This document shows positions 44,721-55,879 of a DNA stretch of 64,000 bases, one piece after another. The stretch is taken from the NCBI GenBank assembly GCA_027475525.1, contig JAMWFC010000049.1, positions 1,799,297-1,863,296 on the forward strand, read 5' to 3'. Under the pieces are notes generated by a model. The model was not told where the DNA came from and made no database searches. It worked only from the letters and a program-made list of their open reading frames with translations. Made by a program: the position numbers and the translations under genes. The first letter of the stretch is position 1. Every line of letters begins with the position of its first letter. Source of the DNA: Macrolepiota albuminosa. Lineage: Eukaryota; Basidiomycota; Agaricomycetes; Agaricales; Agaricaceae.

Positions 44721-46368
44721 GAAGTCATTCGAGGCGGAACGCAATGCGTTCAATTATTGCGTGGTGATCCCTCCCGAACATCTGAATGCCGTACTGATCT
44801 TAAACAACGAAGGGACCCTGAGCCAGATCTGCCACGCCCCCCAAGACAAGTACTTCACCGATCACAACCCCCGAAACCCTTCCGACGGAACCGACCAGGA
44901 CCCCGCCTTCTCCTTGTCCCCCGACGAAAAACTCCTCCTCCAGGACAGCCGCATCTACGTCCCAGATCACGCCCAACTCCGCTACGACATCCTCCATCAA
45001 CACTACGACCACAAGCTCCAGGGACACCCTGGAATATGTAAGACTCTCCAGCTTATCTCCTGGACTTACTTTTGGCCAGGATTGAAGAAGGACGTAACCC
45101 GTTACATTCGATCGTGTGAGCCCTGCCTCCAGGCCAAGGTCCCCTGACACCAACCATACGGACTCCTGAAACCCCTGCCGGTCGGACGACGTCCCTGGTC
45201 CTCCATATCCCTGGACCACATCATCGAACTCCTGGAATCTGAAGGGTTCGATGCCATTCTCGTCGTTATGTGCAGGCTAACCAAACAGGGCATCTTCCTA
45301 CCCTGCCACACCACAGATACCACCCTGGACTTTGCCCAGCTGTTTCTTGAGCACGTCTTTGCCAAACACGGCCTCCCAGATGACATCATTTCTGACTGCG
45401 GCCCCCTCTTTGTGTCCAAGTTTTGGACTTCCCTGTGTAAGGCACTTGAGGTAAAAACTAACCTCTCTACCGCCTACCACCCCAAAACCGACGGCCAAAC
45501 CAAAAGGGTCAACCAGTCCCTCGAGCAGTACCTCCGGCTGTACGTCAACTACTTGCAGGACGACTGGCGCGCCGAGCTCCCCCTGGCCGAGTTCACCTAC
45601 AACAACACGCCACACTCTGCCACCGGGGTATCACCCTTCTTTGCCAACAAGGAATACCACCCTTGACTGACGCTCTCACTCCGGGACATCCCATCACATG
45701 CCACCCACGAGGTCGCCTGGGATCTCCAGTCCCTTCACGAGTTTCTCTGGGAAGAGATCAACACCGCAAACCAGGCCTATGCGAAACACGCCGACCGGAG
45801 ACGGGAAGACACCCCCGATTGGGCCCCTGGGACAAAGGTATGGTTAGATCAACGCCACCTCCGCACCTGCCGGCCCTCCACAAAACTCGATCACAAGCGC
45901 CTCAGCCCATTCAAAATATTGAAGAAGGTCTCATCCCACGCCTACAAGATCGAGCTTCCCCCGGGACTAAAAGGTCTGCACCCGGTATTCCATGTCTGCC
46001 TCCTGGAACGACACCCCCCGGATCCCTTCCCCGAACGACGCCCTGAGCCCCCTCCCCCGGTCAAAGTCAAGGACGAGTACCACTACAAGGTTGAAGACAT
46101 CCTCGACTCCCAGAATATTCGTGGACGACCCCACTTCCTCGTACGGTGGAAGGGATACGGCCCAGAAGATGACACTTGGGAACCATGCGGAAACCTTGAA
46201 GGCGCCCTCGACAAACTCCGGGACTTCCAACCATCCGGGAAACGACCTTCCCAGGTGCAGGACTCACAGATGGCAGTAGTGGGCGTAACCCCCGCCTCTG
46301 GGCTCAGTAGGAATTCAACTCCCATGTATACTTTCTACTTTCCCTTTCGAGATCTTACTCTTTTTTAG
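44721..46368 (+). pseudogene. Integrase and chromodomain of element D
   Basis: Zinc finger H-H..C-C (HYDHKLQGHPGICKT; CEPCLQAK), TGA at 45145-45147, core SISLDHIIELLES, DIISDCGPLFVSKF and KTDGQTKRVNQSLEQYLR, TGA at 45664-45666. The DDE signature is mostly there, but the residue after TDGQT that is usually E is K. C-terminal module [12 protein letters not shown] and chromodomain [20 protein letters not shown] followed by [14 protein letters not shown] (about 46084-46190), which would bind methylated histone tails. Ends TAG 46366-46368. Confidence 0.9.
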
Positions 46369-46551
46369 TACCTCTTTGTAGTAGTGCCCCGGAATCTGGG
46401 CAAGGTGATCTTTCCAGTTTCCTTCGGTTTCTTCGCCCCCTTACTCATACTTCTCACTGATCTGGGACAACCGAGTATATACATTTTTAGAGGTACACTA
46501 TGCTACAGTTACAAGACCACAAAACAAGCGATAGCAAGAAAACGGGGACCC
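46369..46551. other. Intergenic spacer between the convergent pol and antisense gene of D
   Basis: Short spacer between two converging genes. It probably holds both polyadenylation regions; no signal is clear enough to mark. Confidence 0.4.
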
Positions 46552-47256
46552 CTAGAGCTGGGGCCCCGAACTACCCTCACCCTCCCCTCTCCTCGGCCAG
46601 CCCCGGAAACCCTCCCCCATCCCCTCTGGGCCATGCTCCCGCCACACTTCCTTGGCCAACAAATCCCAGGATGGGAGGGGCTCGCCTTCGTCCAGCACGT
46701 GCTCAAACCAGGATCCCGGGGTGGGCACGTTCCTCTGCTGATGTGCGGCCACCAGCCGCCCCAAGAGATTGAGGCCGCGCTCCACCCTGGGGGTCGTCAC
46801 CTCTGGGTGTTGCCCCTCCCGCAACGCAGTGAGTGCCACGGCAGCCCCGTCCAGGAGCAGACGGTGCTCCCGGGCCCAGCCTGAAGACGTTAGCAACAGA
46901 GGTGAGTGAGTGACAAGGGACTCACTTAAGGACGCCATGCGCGCAATGACCACATCACGGCGCAGCCCCTCCATCAACTCCGGCTCCGAGGGGATTCTCT
47001 CCGGGCTCCCCACTCCCTGCCCCAGCCTCGCCCGCAGCGCCTTCAACTCAGCCTCCACTTCTCCTCGGGCGACCCTGGCCTCCTCCAGGTCCTGGATCAT
47101 TGCCTCCCGACCCTCCTCCAGATCCTGCCCGGCCGCCGCCTCCTCCCTTGCCCCCTCTCCATGGCCCCCCTGCTCCCGCTCCTGCAGGGCCCTGACTTCA
47201 TCAGCTTGGAGTCCCCTGGACAAGGGGGAGAATGTCGCTGGGGATAGGTGCGGGTG
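46552..47256 (-). pseudogene. Antisense gene of element D, 3' part
   Basis: About 230 codons on the minus strand, ending at TAG 46552-46554. It continues the reading frame of 56071-57068: removing C2 and one GGGTG copy joins V-S-H-P-H-L-S-P-A-T-F to S-P-L-S-R-G-L-Q-A. The first half is charged and heptad-rich (DEVRALQEREQ, EEARVARGEVEAELKALRA), a likely coiled coil; the second half is helical with GLRRDVVIARMASLSESL, HRLLLDGAAVALTALREGQH and PGSWFEHVLDEGEPLPSWDL. I recall similar hypothetical proteins from Agaricomycetes but know no function. Confidence 0.7.
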
Positions 47257-47447
47257 TGAAACAAAGTCAAGTATAGGGTTAGCCTTACGGTCACACCAAC
47301 AGAACCAGATCGATATTCGATTCTAGTACTACGAGTATGACAGTAAAATTGGCTGCCTTATGTAAGGCAGCCAGCATGTATGTAGAGTAATAATAATTAA
47401 CTAATATAAGTATATATTAATTAATTAACTAGGTATAATCTGTTACA
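47257..47447 (-). repeat. 3' LTR of C2
   Basis: 191 bp, palindrome at 47351-47372. Abutting it at 47448-47459 is the polypurine tract CAAAGGGGGGCA (minus strand). Confidence 0.95.
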
Positions 47448-47459
47448 TGCCCCCCTTTG

Positions 47460-47639
47460 AGACTGGTAGCCAGTCTCGATGTAAGGAGGGACACGTTTTT
47501 GTCCAGGTCACTAAATAGGTCAATGTGGAGGAGCTCTGGTCCTCCACGGCTCGAAAATGTCCAAGTCATCTGTCAAAAAATACAACGCCGACGTTAACCG
47601 ACAGTATGAATTGAAAAGGAGATGAGCCGCCTACGAAAT
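47460..47639 (-). other. 3' untranslated region of C2
   Basis: Parallel to 23023-23201 of C1; nothing coding. Confidence 0.5.
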
Positions 47640-50495
47640 TCACGCAGACGGCGGACGCAACAACTCACAAGCCGTATCAATCCTCATCTCAGTGTCGACG
47701 TTAACCGAGGATGATGAGGCGACAGGACCCGACGATGTTGAGGCTGTAGGAGCCTGAACTGACGTGGTAGGGTGTGACGGAGAGGGGGGATAGGGCCCAT
47801 GTCGAGAGCGGCGTTGCCATAAGTCTCGACGGTTGGGGTTCATCCCCACCGGATAATATAGTCCACTTTCAAGGTACTCATGACCTTGATTGGATTTGCG
47901 GGCGAGCAGTGCATGGAGACGAATCATATCGTCGTCCGTGGGCAATCGCCAATCGTCCCACCGTGTGATGGCTGCAGGCTCTCCATAGAGGTCCAGTCGA
48001 CGATGACGTTCATCGTCGACCTCACGGAACTGGTCAATGGAGGCTGTGGCTGCAAGGAATTGGTTTTCGAGGTAGACCACACCGAAGGTATAGGCGTGGT
48101 CCACCCACTCGATAGGTACGCGGTTGGCTATCATAGCCCGTAGCACGTCAGCATCGGTGATGTTGACGGCATTAGCCGCGTCGAAGTACGGGGGTTGAAA
48201 CTGGACGTCAGTCCAGCTCATGGGTACGAATGGGTTGCTGGGGTTGGCGGCGTCGTAATCCGTGACCGCCTCACGATACAGCCCAGGGCGTGCAAGAATC
48301 AAGGCTAACAGCCTTGCAAAGCGTCCCCGAGCTCTTCCCAAAGAGGACAGTCCACACGTCAGGGCATGGCCCAGCAGAGTACGCCAGTGAATGCGGTAAG
48401 CCCTATCCACTGCGATACTGTATACCGAATTCATCATCCCCGGTCGACAGAAGTAGAGAACGTTCTGCGCCAGCTTGTCCAGATCGAAGGTGAAACGTAC
48501 ACCTTCGGAGTCAAACCCGGAGAGAGTAAAGAACGGTCTGCCGGCTCGGTCCTTCCATCGCAGGTACCCGTCTGGGGTTGGCATGACCGCGATGTTCATG
48601 TGATGGGATGATAAATCGAGAGGGGGCGAAATGTGCTCGTACTCTGGTGAACACACCAGAGCCATCGTCCTATCCCTCACTGACGTATAGTAATTAATAC
48701 TGATGCGCTGAAACTCGCGCAACAGATAGTAAGCCTCAGTGCGTAGAGACACCAAGGTGAACTTGTTCTGCGAAAGCTCATAAAGCTTTCGCAACTGCTG
48801 GGGATTCATCGGGAATTCCCGCGGTACCACTCGACTCAACTCCTTTGAGGTATGGTAATACCTCTCTCCCCTTTCTTCCTCGTGCGTCTTCGCGGCCAAG
48901 GCTTCATCGCTCACAAATACCGTATTGGTGAGCCGGGAGTAATAAAAATGGCGGTCGAGTGCCCCGCCGTAGAACCAGTTGGAACGCTCCACCGACGTTC
49001 CGCTGACAAACACCCCGAGGCCATCAGGAATACGGCCTGTGGCCTGCTCCTCCCGGTCTTTATCGACCTTTGCCTGCCGGGCGGCCTCGTGCTTCCTCCA
49101 AGCCTCTTTTTTGCGTTTCTTGTCTAAACGCACTCGGCGTTTAGCGGGGGTTTCTCCTTCCGAGGGGGTCTCATCCGATGACTCCCCATAATCACTCCCG
49201 TCACTTGGTTCGTTCAGACCGAGCGCAGCCAACGTTAGGAGTCGCCCTTCGACCTCGGCGTCCGTCCTCGTGTCCTTTATGGGGACCACAGACGCATATG
49301 CCCTCAGTGGTGCCTCAAACTGCACCACTGCTCCAAACCGCATCACAACTCTGTCTGCTCCTCGCGGAACATCCGCTCCGAACTCCACTTCCGACAGGAC
49401 CACCTCATCCTGCCGCTTTGCCCCTAACTGCTGGGGAGGCGCATGTGTTGACAAGGACAGTCCTCGTAAACTATTGTCAACCTCCACCAGCTCGTCATGT
49501 AACTCGGCCGGGCTCGGAGTGAGTTCTCCAGATTCCCGCACCCCAACTTCCGGTCCTGCATCACGCGCTCTGAGGCGTTTCGCCTCAGGTAGCTCCTCCG
49601 ACGACGACGGACGCTTCTTCATAGCGTTCGTGAAGGTTTTGATAGTATTGTCGTTACGCTGCTGCAGCATAACGATCTCATCCAACAGACCCGTAATCAC
49701 CACCTGAGCCACCGGATCCACTAAAAACGCAGACTCCGGTGGCACTCGCTGGCCGGCAGATATGAGGCGTCTCCAGACTGCCTCTGCCTGAGGGTCCAAC
49801 ACCTCTGACGGCGTTCCGATCTCTCTTCCTTTTCCTTTCTCCGCGTACGATAAGCGCCGCGGAGATGGTGCACGACGGGGTGACGGAGAAGCTCGTCGAG
49901 GCGGTGTTCGAGGTCGGGGTTGACCTCGATTTTGCGTCCTCGGTGCCTGCTCATCCCGTCTGCGCCCAACCATTTCCCGAGGCCCGCCTCCTCGTGCCCC
50001 GGTACTCCTCGGAGGCGATCGCCTCCGGTCTCTTCTATACGTCTCTTGCGGGGGCGGCGTCCTTTCTCGCTGTCGTCGAGGTTGCACCACCTCGCCCTTT
50101 ACTTGCGGTTGACGCCCCGCGTCATCGTCCACGTCCATGGGTGCTACCTGTGGCGCAGTTAGTGCTTTCTCATCCGAAAGGAGTGTACTTGCACTCTGGG
50201 TCTGCGTCTGCTGCATCGGCATTGGCATTCCCCACATAACCTGTCCCCCCATCTGCTGTCCAGGACCAGCTGGTCCTGGGAAATACGGCATCTGGAAGAA
50301 CGGCGGGTAAAACTGCGGAGGTTGTCCAAATTGGGCTGGGTTCTGCCCAAACTGGGACACCACTGGATACGACGCCACAGTCGGCGTTGTTACAGGCTGC
50401 TGAATGTTTTGCTGGGGGCGATCCCCCCCTCCTCCAGAACCCTGTGGGTTCTGAGGCTGCTGCTCACTGGCCGTACGCTGGTAAGGGTACGACAT
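47640..50495 (-). CDS. ORF3 of C2: intact 951-residue protein of unknown function
   Basis: The only long undamaged retroelement gene here. ATG 50495, stop 47640-47642. Rough layout: 1-115 Q/P/G-rich, probably disordered; PMDVDDDA near 120; 130-225 R/S/P-rich (RRDRRRSPPRST, RRASPSPRRAPSPRR), SR-like; 240-320 coiled-coil block with FLVDPVAQVVITGLLDEIVM, then KKRPSS and KRLRARD; acidic DGSDYGESSDETPSEGE near 430 followed by KRRVRLDKKRKKEAWRKHE; 490-930 a conserved, probably globular region (DGLGVFVSGTSVERSN, YYHTSKEL, FPMNPQQLRKLYEL, DLDKLAQNVLYFCRPGMMNS, AYRIHWRTLLGHAL, PGLYREAVTDYDAANPSNPF, EWVDHAYTFGVVYLENQ, LYYPVGMNPNRRDL). No signal peptide, membrane span, zinc site or catalytic motif seen. 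The basic clusters suggest a nuclear or nucleic-acid role; that is inference. It has its own ATG and a GATC-rich spacer upstream. Confidence 0.9.
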   Translation of the reverse strand: MSYPYQRTASEQQPQNPQGSGGGGDRPQQNIQQPVTTPTVASYPVVSQFGQNPAQFGQPPQFYPPFFQMPYFPGPAGPGQQMGGQVMWGMPMPMQQTQTQSASTLLSDEKALTAPQVAPMDVDDDAGRQPQVKGEVVQPRRQRERTPPPQETYRRDRRRSPPRSTGARGGGPREMVGRRRDEQAPRTQNRGQPRPRTPPRRASPSPRRAPSPRRLSYAEKGKGREIGTPSEVLDPQAEAVWRRLISAGQRVPPESAFLVDPVAQVVITGLLDEIVMLQQRNDNTIKTFTNAMKKRPSSSEELPEAKRLRARDAGPEVGVRESGELTPSPAELHDELVEVDNSLRGLSLSTHAPPQQLGAKRQDEVVLSEVEFGADVPRGADRVVMRFGAVVQFEAPLRAYASVVPIKDTRTDAEVEGRLLTLAALGLNEPSDGSDYGESSDETPSEGETPAKRRVRLDKKRKKEAWRKHEAARQAKVDKDREEQATGRIPDGLGVFVSGTSVERSNWFYGGALDRHFYYSRLTNTVFVSDEALAAKTHEEERGERYYHTSKELSRVVPREFPMNPQQLRKLYELSQNKFTLVSLRTEAYYLLREFQRISINYYTSVRDRTMALVCSPEYEHISPPLDLSSHHMNIAVMPTPDGYLRWKDRAGRPFFTLSGFDSEGVRFTFDLDKLAQNVLYFCRPGMMNSVYSIAVDRAYRIHWRTLLGHALTCGLSSLGRARGRFARLLALILARPGLYREAVTDYDAANPSNPFVPMSWTDVQFQPPYFDAANAVNITDADVLRAMIANRVPIEWVDHAYTFGVVYLENQFLAATASIDQFREVDDERHRRLDLYGEPAAITRWDDWRLPTDDDMIRLHALLARKSNQGHEYLESGLYYPVGMNPNRRDLWQRRSRHGPYPPSPSHPTTSVQAPTASTSSGPVASSSSVNVDTEMRIDTACELLRPPSA

Positions 50496-50565
50496 GGTAT
50501 CACAAAAAACGTCGATGTGTCAGTGGGAAAAAACACATTAAATTCCCCATCATCAGGTTACATAA

Positions 50566-50703
50566 CCTGATCCGACCCTCTCCTCCGCATCATGATCCGC
50601 GTTATCTCATCAGATAGATCAACTTCCATCTTATCTATCTGGACAACTTGTGATCCGATCAGGATCAGATACTCGGTCGATCCGAGATCCGACTGATCCG
50701 GCC
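50566..50703 (-). promoter_or_regulatory. GATC-rich spacer upstream of C2 ORF3
   Basis: About nine GATC cores, including GTGATCCGATCAGGATCAGA, between the integrase remnant and ORF3. Positional match to 26089-26224. Confidence 0.35.
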
Positions 50704-50727
50704 TTCATCTTATCACTGCCATCAATC

Positions 50728-52453
50728 TAAGCACGTGAGCGCTTAGCAAGCTGATTTGGGTGCTTCACGCCCTGCAGTTCTAAGTACCAATCCAATGCTG
50801 CCAACTTGGCACATGTGTGGTACGACTCCCATGTCGTATCACCTGCACTCCACCGCACCTCGAATTCGAGGTGCGTTCCTTCCTGCCACCAATGGCCCAG
50901 GATGTCACTAGTCCCACGAATCTCTGCACATCATTATAGTTACGAGGCACACGCCACTCGCATATGCGATCGATTTTGTCCTGGTCAGGGTGAATACCCT
51001 GACTATCAATCTTGTGTCCGAGGCAATCCACTGTCTCGGCATATAGTTCGCATTTCTTCCACTTGAGGTATAGCAAGTTAGACCTCAGTCGCTCAAAAAT
51101 GACACAAAGATGCTCTTCGTGTTCTTCGATTGAATCGGAGTATATGAATATGTCGTCCAAATAGATATGGACGAACCTCCCGATAACATCCCGGAAGATG
51201 GAGGTCATCAACCTCTGAAATGTCGCAGGAGCATTGCAATCTCCTATCTGCATAATGTTGCTCACATATGTTCCCGTGATTGACGAGAACACTGTCTTTG
51301 GGATATCAGACAAGCAAATTCTCACTTGCTCATACGCATCCGTCAGGTCAATTTTCGACCTGAACTTTGCTCTCGCCACATCTTCTCGAATCACTTCCTG
51401 ATCCGGAAGTGGCGTCACGTCCTTCACGGTGTTGTCATTGCGTTGGCGTGCATCCAACGCCGTCCTTAATGTACCATCTTTCTTCGGAATGCACAATAGC
51501 GGAGCAGCTTGGGAGGCTGGTTGAGCCTCCCACCAGTGGGCTCTCAGGTACCGATTGGTCTTGTCTCGGAGCTGCTGCTGCAGCGCCATTGGACATCGAG
51601 GCAAATGATATTTATACACCTTATTCTCATCAATAAGGTTGATTTCATGGTTGACCTCTCGCCAAGGAGGTAACTCCTCCTTGGTTCCGTTCAGAATATC
51701 CGCAAATTCCTGCTGCCACTGCAATCGTAGGTCCGGAATGTCCTCCTTCGTAAAACCACTGGTTTTACCTTTGCCCTTCCAGTCCACATCCTTGCATGGG
51801 CGCCCGGACAGCTTTGCTTGTACGGCTGGACGGCCATACTTCTCTCTGAGGGCAGTAATCCTCAGCTCGCTGTCATCCGGCGTGTGCAGTCGCACAGGCA
51901 CTTCCTTCTTACTTCTCCGCGACGTCACAGATAGTCCGTCGAAGAACACCTCACTCGGCGACAATATCTTGTCGTCACTAGCCTGACAATACGACTCCTC
52001 CTTTGACGTCCACCATGGTCCATTCCACGCATACATCAACGCCACTAGGTCATTCCACTCAGCAGGCATTCGTGGATCAAATGCCCATTCAAATGTGGGA
52101 TGAGGTACTGGTCGATCCCAGATTGACCGATTTGTATGTGTGGAGGACGCCTCATCCCCCATCAGTCCTTGGTCGTCGTCATCTGTTACCAAGTCCTCAA
52201 CCTTCACCCGCGACGACGTCGGTTGGCACTCTGTGCTTGCCGCATGCTGAGGCCGCTTGTCCTCAGACTTACTCTGCTTTTCACACTTCATCTCCTTCAT
52301 CTCGGGGCTCTCCCCCCTCTTCAGAGTACGTTCATACTCTACAGCTTCGCTTTCCAGCATCAACACCGCCGGACTATCCATGGGCAAGCTCACACAAGCT
52401 TGCTCTTCATCCTCTCCATCCTCAACCGTAGGCGCTTTCCTGCCTCCATCTAG
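50728..52453 (-). pseudogene. Truncated pol of C2 (RT plus integrase tail)
   Basis: From the codon after the conserved stop: linker LDGGRKAPTVEDGEDEEQ, then RT with LLCIPKKDGTLRTALDARQRN, KIDLTDAYEQVRI and HIYLDDIFIYS, to NDVQRFVGLV. There the deletion fuses it out of frame to the integrase tail; the fused frame ends at 50780. The tail itself (EFEVRWSAGDTTWESY, LDWYLELQG) is readable in another frame down to about 50728. RNase H and integrase core are absent, so this copy would need enzymes from another element. Confidence 0.92.
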
Positions 52454-52456
52454 TCA
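52447..52456 (-). promoter_or_regulatory. Conserved UGA-CUAG stop between protease and RT, element C2
   Basis: On the minus strand CGA CAC TGA CTA GAT GGA, stop at 52454-52456 followed by CTAG. The frame is open before and after it. Same alignment position as 11786 (A) and 22746 (B). Confidence 0.68.
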
Positions 52457-55400
52457 GTGTCGCCTGACTAGCACCTTCTTCTCCGTGGCGTGGTGTCGAT
52501 GGAGATGTCCATCTCCATTATCTATGGTCACTCGCATTGCAGGGATGGTCGTGCCATCCACCACTATCTCATTCTTCTTGAAGTTCAGCAGAACGTTGTG
52601 CTTCCTCATATACGGCGTGCCTATAATCATGTCGTAACGATCAAAGTTCGCCACATCAAGGTACTCCCTCGTCCTTGATTTCGCACAGGCGATACTCGCC
52701 TGCGTACCAAACTGTACCGCAGCTCGGCTGCCCACAGTACCCAATTGAAGGAGTAGTGGCTCCTTCAACTCACTGACAGAAATATCGTGCACTTGGCAAA
52801 ACTGGGGTGTCACCCCAGTAGTTGTACTACCTGAATCCCACAATGTCCATGCCTTGTGGCCATTCACCTCAACGTACGATGCCAGGCACTCCTTGTCCTC
52901 ACGCTTCAACACCGGTCTCACCAGCTTTTCTGGAGCCTTGCGAAGGTGTACCTTATACACCTTAACATTGGCTGCTCCAATGGGACGGTCTAATGCGCTG
53001 GCCGGGTAGTCCGTCAGAGCTCCCATGAACTCTGAGTCTGACTCCCGGGCGTAATAATCGTTGTCGTATACGTCAACCTCCACGTATTCATCATCCGACA
53101 ACTCCTCCACCACAGAGGCGCTTTCATCCTCTGGTGCATCTGGTATGAGGTTCTCCACCTCATCGTCTTCAATATCAGGTTCATTTCCGGAGTCTATCCC
53201 TTCAGCATCCGGGATAGCAGTGTGCGCCGCCCGTACATAGGCACGTGGCTTACCCATAGGCTTTCCACCACCCACTGGGCATGCATTCGCAAAATGCCCA
53301 GGCTGACCACATTTGAAGCACTTACTCGCCACAAAAGGGCGAGCTGCTTCATACTTCGGTGGCCCAGTCGGTGTCGGTAATTTAGCCTCACCAGCAGCCT
53401 GATGCGGTCGAACACCCTCTCGGCGCGGACCTCTCTGAGCATCCTGTGCCAGTGCATCCCTACGGTCCCCCGGCCGGTCGCTCCAGAAGCGTCGGTCTTG
53501 CCGAGGTGCTGCTCTTACCACGAACCTCGGGTTCGTATTGCCCACCATCTCCTTTCGACGAGCCCAGAAGGTGCCTACCTTCCGAGGCTCGGCCCTGGTT
53601 ACCGATCGAACCTTTGAGCTATGTAGCCCAAAGTGTCGCGCTATTTTGTGGGCTTGCTCGTAGCGCAATGCATGCGCTACGAATTCCTTGACGGTATTTA
53701 CTTTGGGCGATAGTCCGTCATCACAAATGAGGGACTCTCTCATTGCGTCAGGTATTCCCCGCAGGAAGGTATCAATCATTACCCAGTTGTCTGGGTAAAT
53801 AGACATATTCTGTGCGTGGTCTATCAAGGTATCATAGAAACCTTGAACACCTAATCGTTCAGTGTAGGAGGTTGCAATAAACGCCTCCCGAGCATCCTGC
53901 ATGGTGGATGCACTCACGAACCGGTTATATAATTCAAGGATTACATCCTTGAACGTCCATTGCTGTCGTGCACAATTGTAGTGCAAGACATGATGACGGA
54001 ACCAGGCTTTGGCTGGTCCGTCCAGGAACTCCAGGAGCACGAACACACGTTCTCGATCCAGACGATCCCCTCCATACTGGCATGCTGCCAGATGGTTGCA
54101 CACATCCATCGTCCAATTTTCCAAGTCGCTAAACTTGGACTCCCCTCTGTACGGTTGGATGTGTTTTGACTCCGCCTTACGCGGTTTGATACCTTCGGGC
54201 AGGCGTAATGCTACGCCTACTGCATCGTCGATTATACTACTGAGGCGCTGGTGCATATTCTCAGTATACACCTTTGTCGCCTCAGCTATTCCAGGCGTTT
54301 TATTTCTACCTTCCGCTGGAGGTACCACGGAAAATTCACGTACAGGTCGGTGACCTGTGTAGTGCACTTTCTCTGCACCCTTCCAATGCAGGGGGCTCTC
54401 CTGTCCCCCTAGCTCTTCTACCACCTGCTTTCCAGGGCCTCGGCTTGGATCCGCCGTGGGCGGGTCCCCTCTCCTGGTGTCAGGCTGTCATGTCCGTTGG
54501 ACATATTGCCTTCTCATCTCATCGATGGGCGTTATTCCATTGAATACAATTCCCTGGTCGTCTATCCAGGAGTGTCCCTGGCGCTTCAGGTCTTGGTTCC
54601 GCATGCGCTGATAAGCTACTCTCTCCGCAAACTTATCAGCCAACGGCACTTGATTTGTCAGTGGAGCATTCTCCACTGATTCCTGTTTTGTGTGAGGGTG
54701 CCTTGACTCCCCCGCTTCGGGTAGGTTGCTATCTGCCACAGGTATGGTAGACACCGATTCCGTTGTCGACAGAGGTCTCCTTCGCTGACCTCTGAATACA
54801 TTCTGTCTTTGTGCTGCCGCGAACCTGGCAGCGAACTGCTCGTCAGACTCTCCTGCTTGCTGGGGCGCATATATGTTGCTCATTGCCTCTTCCAGATGGG
54901 GAGACAACTCTGGCTTTGCCACCGGGGGTATATTTGGAATCAAATTTGCCCCCTCTGGAGTCGAGGCAGCTGATCCTCGATTAGCCTTGCAATAAATGTA
55001 TGCTTGGGCTTCCAGCTCAAGAATCTGAACGTACAATGTAATGTATTCAGCAGTATTCAATTGAGGTACATTTTCACCTCTAGCCTGCATTAACCGTATG
55101 TGTTTCAGTACATACAGTCCTAGTCAAGCACGCGTGGTATCCTTTGTAATGCTAGGATATCTCTTCCATAACATAGCACACTGAACCTGAAGGGTGGACT
55201 CACTCCGTCCACTCTCTTCGTCATCGGATGTTTCGTCTTCCCAGTGTACTGCCGGCGTCCTTTGCTCAGGAATTGTCGTTTCCTGTGGCACTCCGGATCC
55301 CTGCTGACGTTGCGTCATGGGAGTGGATTCAGTTGGAACTCTCCAACTGCCCGCCTCTTGCCTCGGCATCTTCCCCAGAAAGTACGACGAAGGTCTGCGA

Positions 55401-55729
55401 CCTTCGGTAGGTCCCTGAGCACTACTCCTGCTCTGGGATTGCCGCCCTGACCTCCCAGTCTGCATGGGAGATTCATGCTCCCTGCCGACCTGCTGTTCCA
55501 GGTCTTCCACAAATGCCCCTGGTCTCGCTGCACCGCTTGGCGCAGCTGTCGGCCGCACTTCACTCCATTGCGTCCCTCCTGGCATTCCCTGAGGCTGCCG
55601 GGAAGGCTCGGCCTCTGTGTATTCTGACCCGGGACGACCCGGGTCAGTCACCGCAGATTGAGGATATGCCAACGACTGGTCGATGGTCTCACCATCGCGT
55701 GTCGGTTCAGTAGATTGATTGGTCTCCAT
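52454..55729 (-). pseudogene. Gag and complete protease of C2
   Basis: ATG 55729 (METNQSTE). One frame to the UGA-CUAG stop with two premature TGA codons, about 55124-55126 and 54488-54490, both where C1 has CGA arginine (TTRARLGL; QRTRQPDTRR). Capsid-like region, knuckle CFKCGQPGHFANAC, acidic linker, protease with LWDSGSTTTGVTPQF and NFDRYDMIIGTPYMRKHNV through HATEKKV to the stop. The full protease shows what C1 lost. Confidence 0.92.
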
Positions 55730-55879
55730 CCAATCAAGTGTTGCTACGTCTCGTTTTACCCGGAAGCGTGCGTCAAAGAAGTTGATACACTGTTCGATGC
55801 AATCACAGTCTAGGCTATCAGTCTAGACCCGTAGTCTTTGTCCGTAGTATCAGAATTGAACCCGAAAGGTTCAAAAAAG

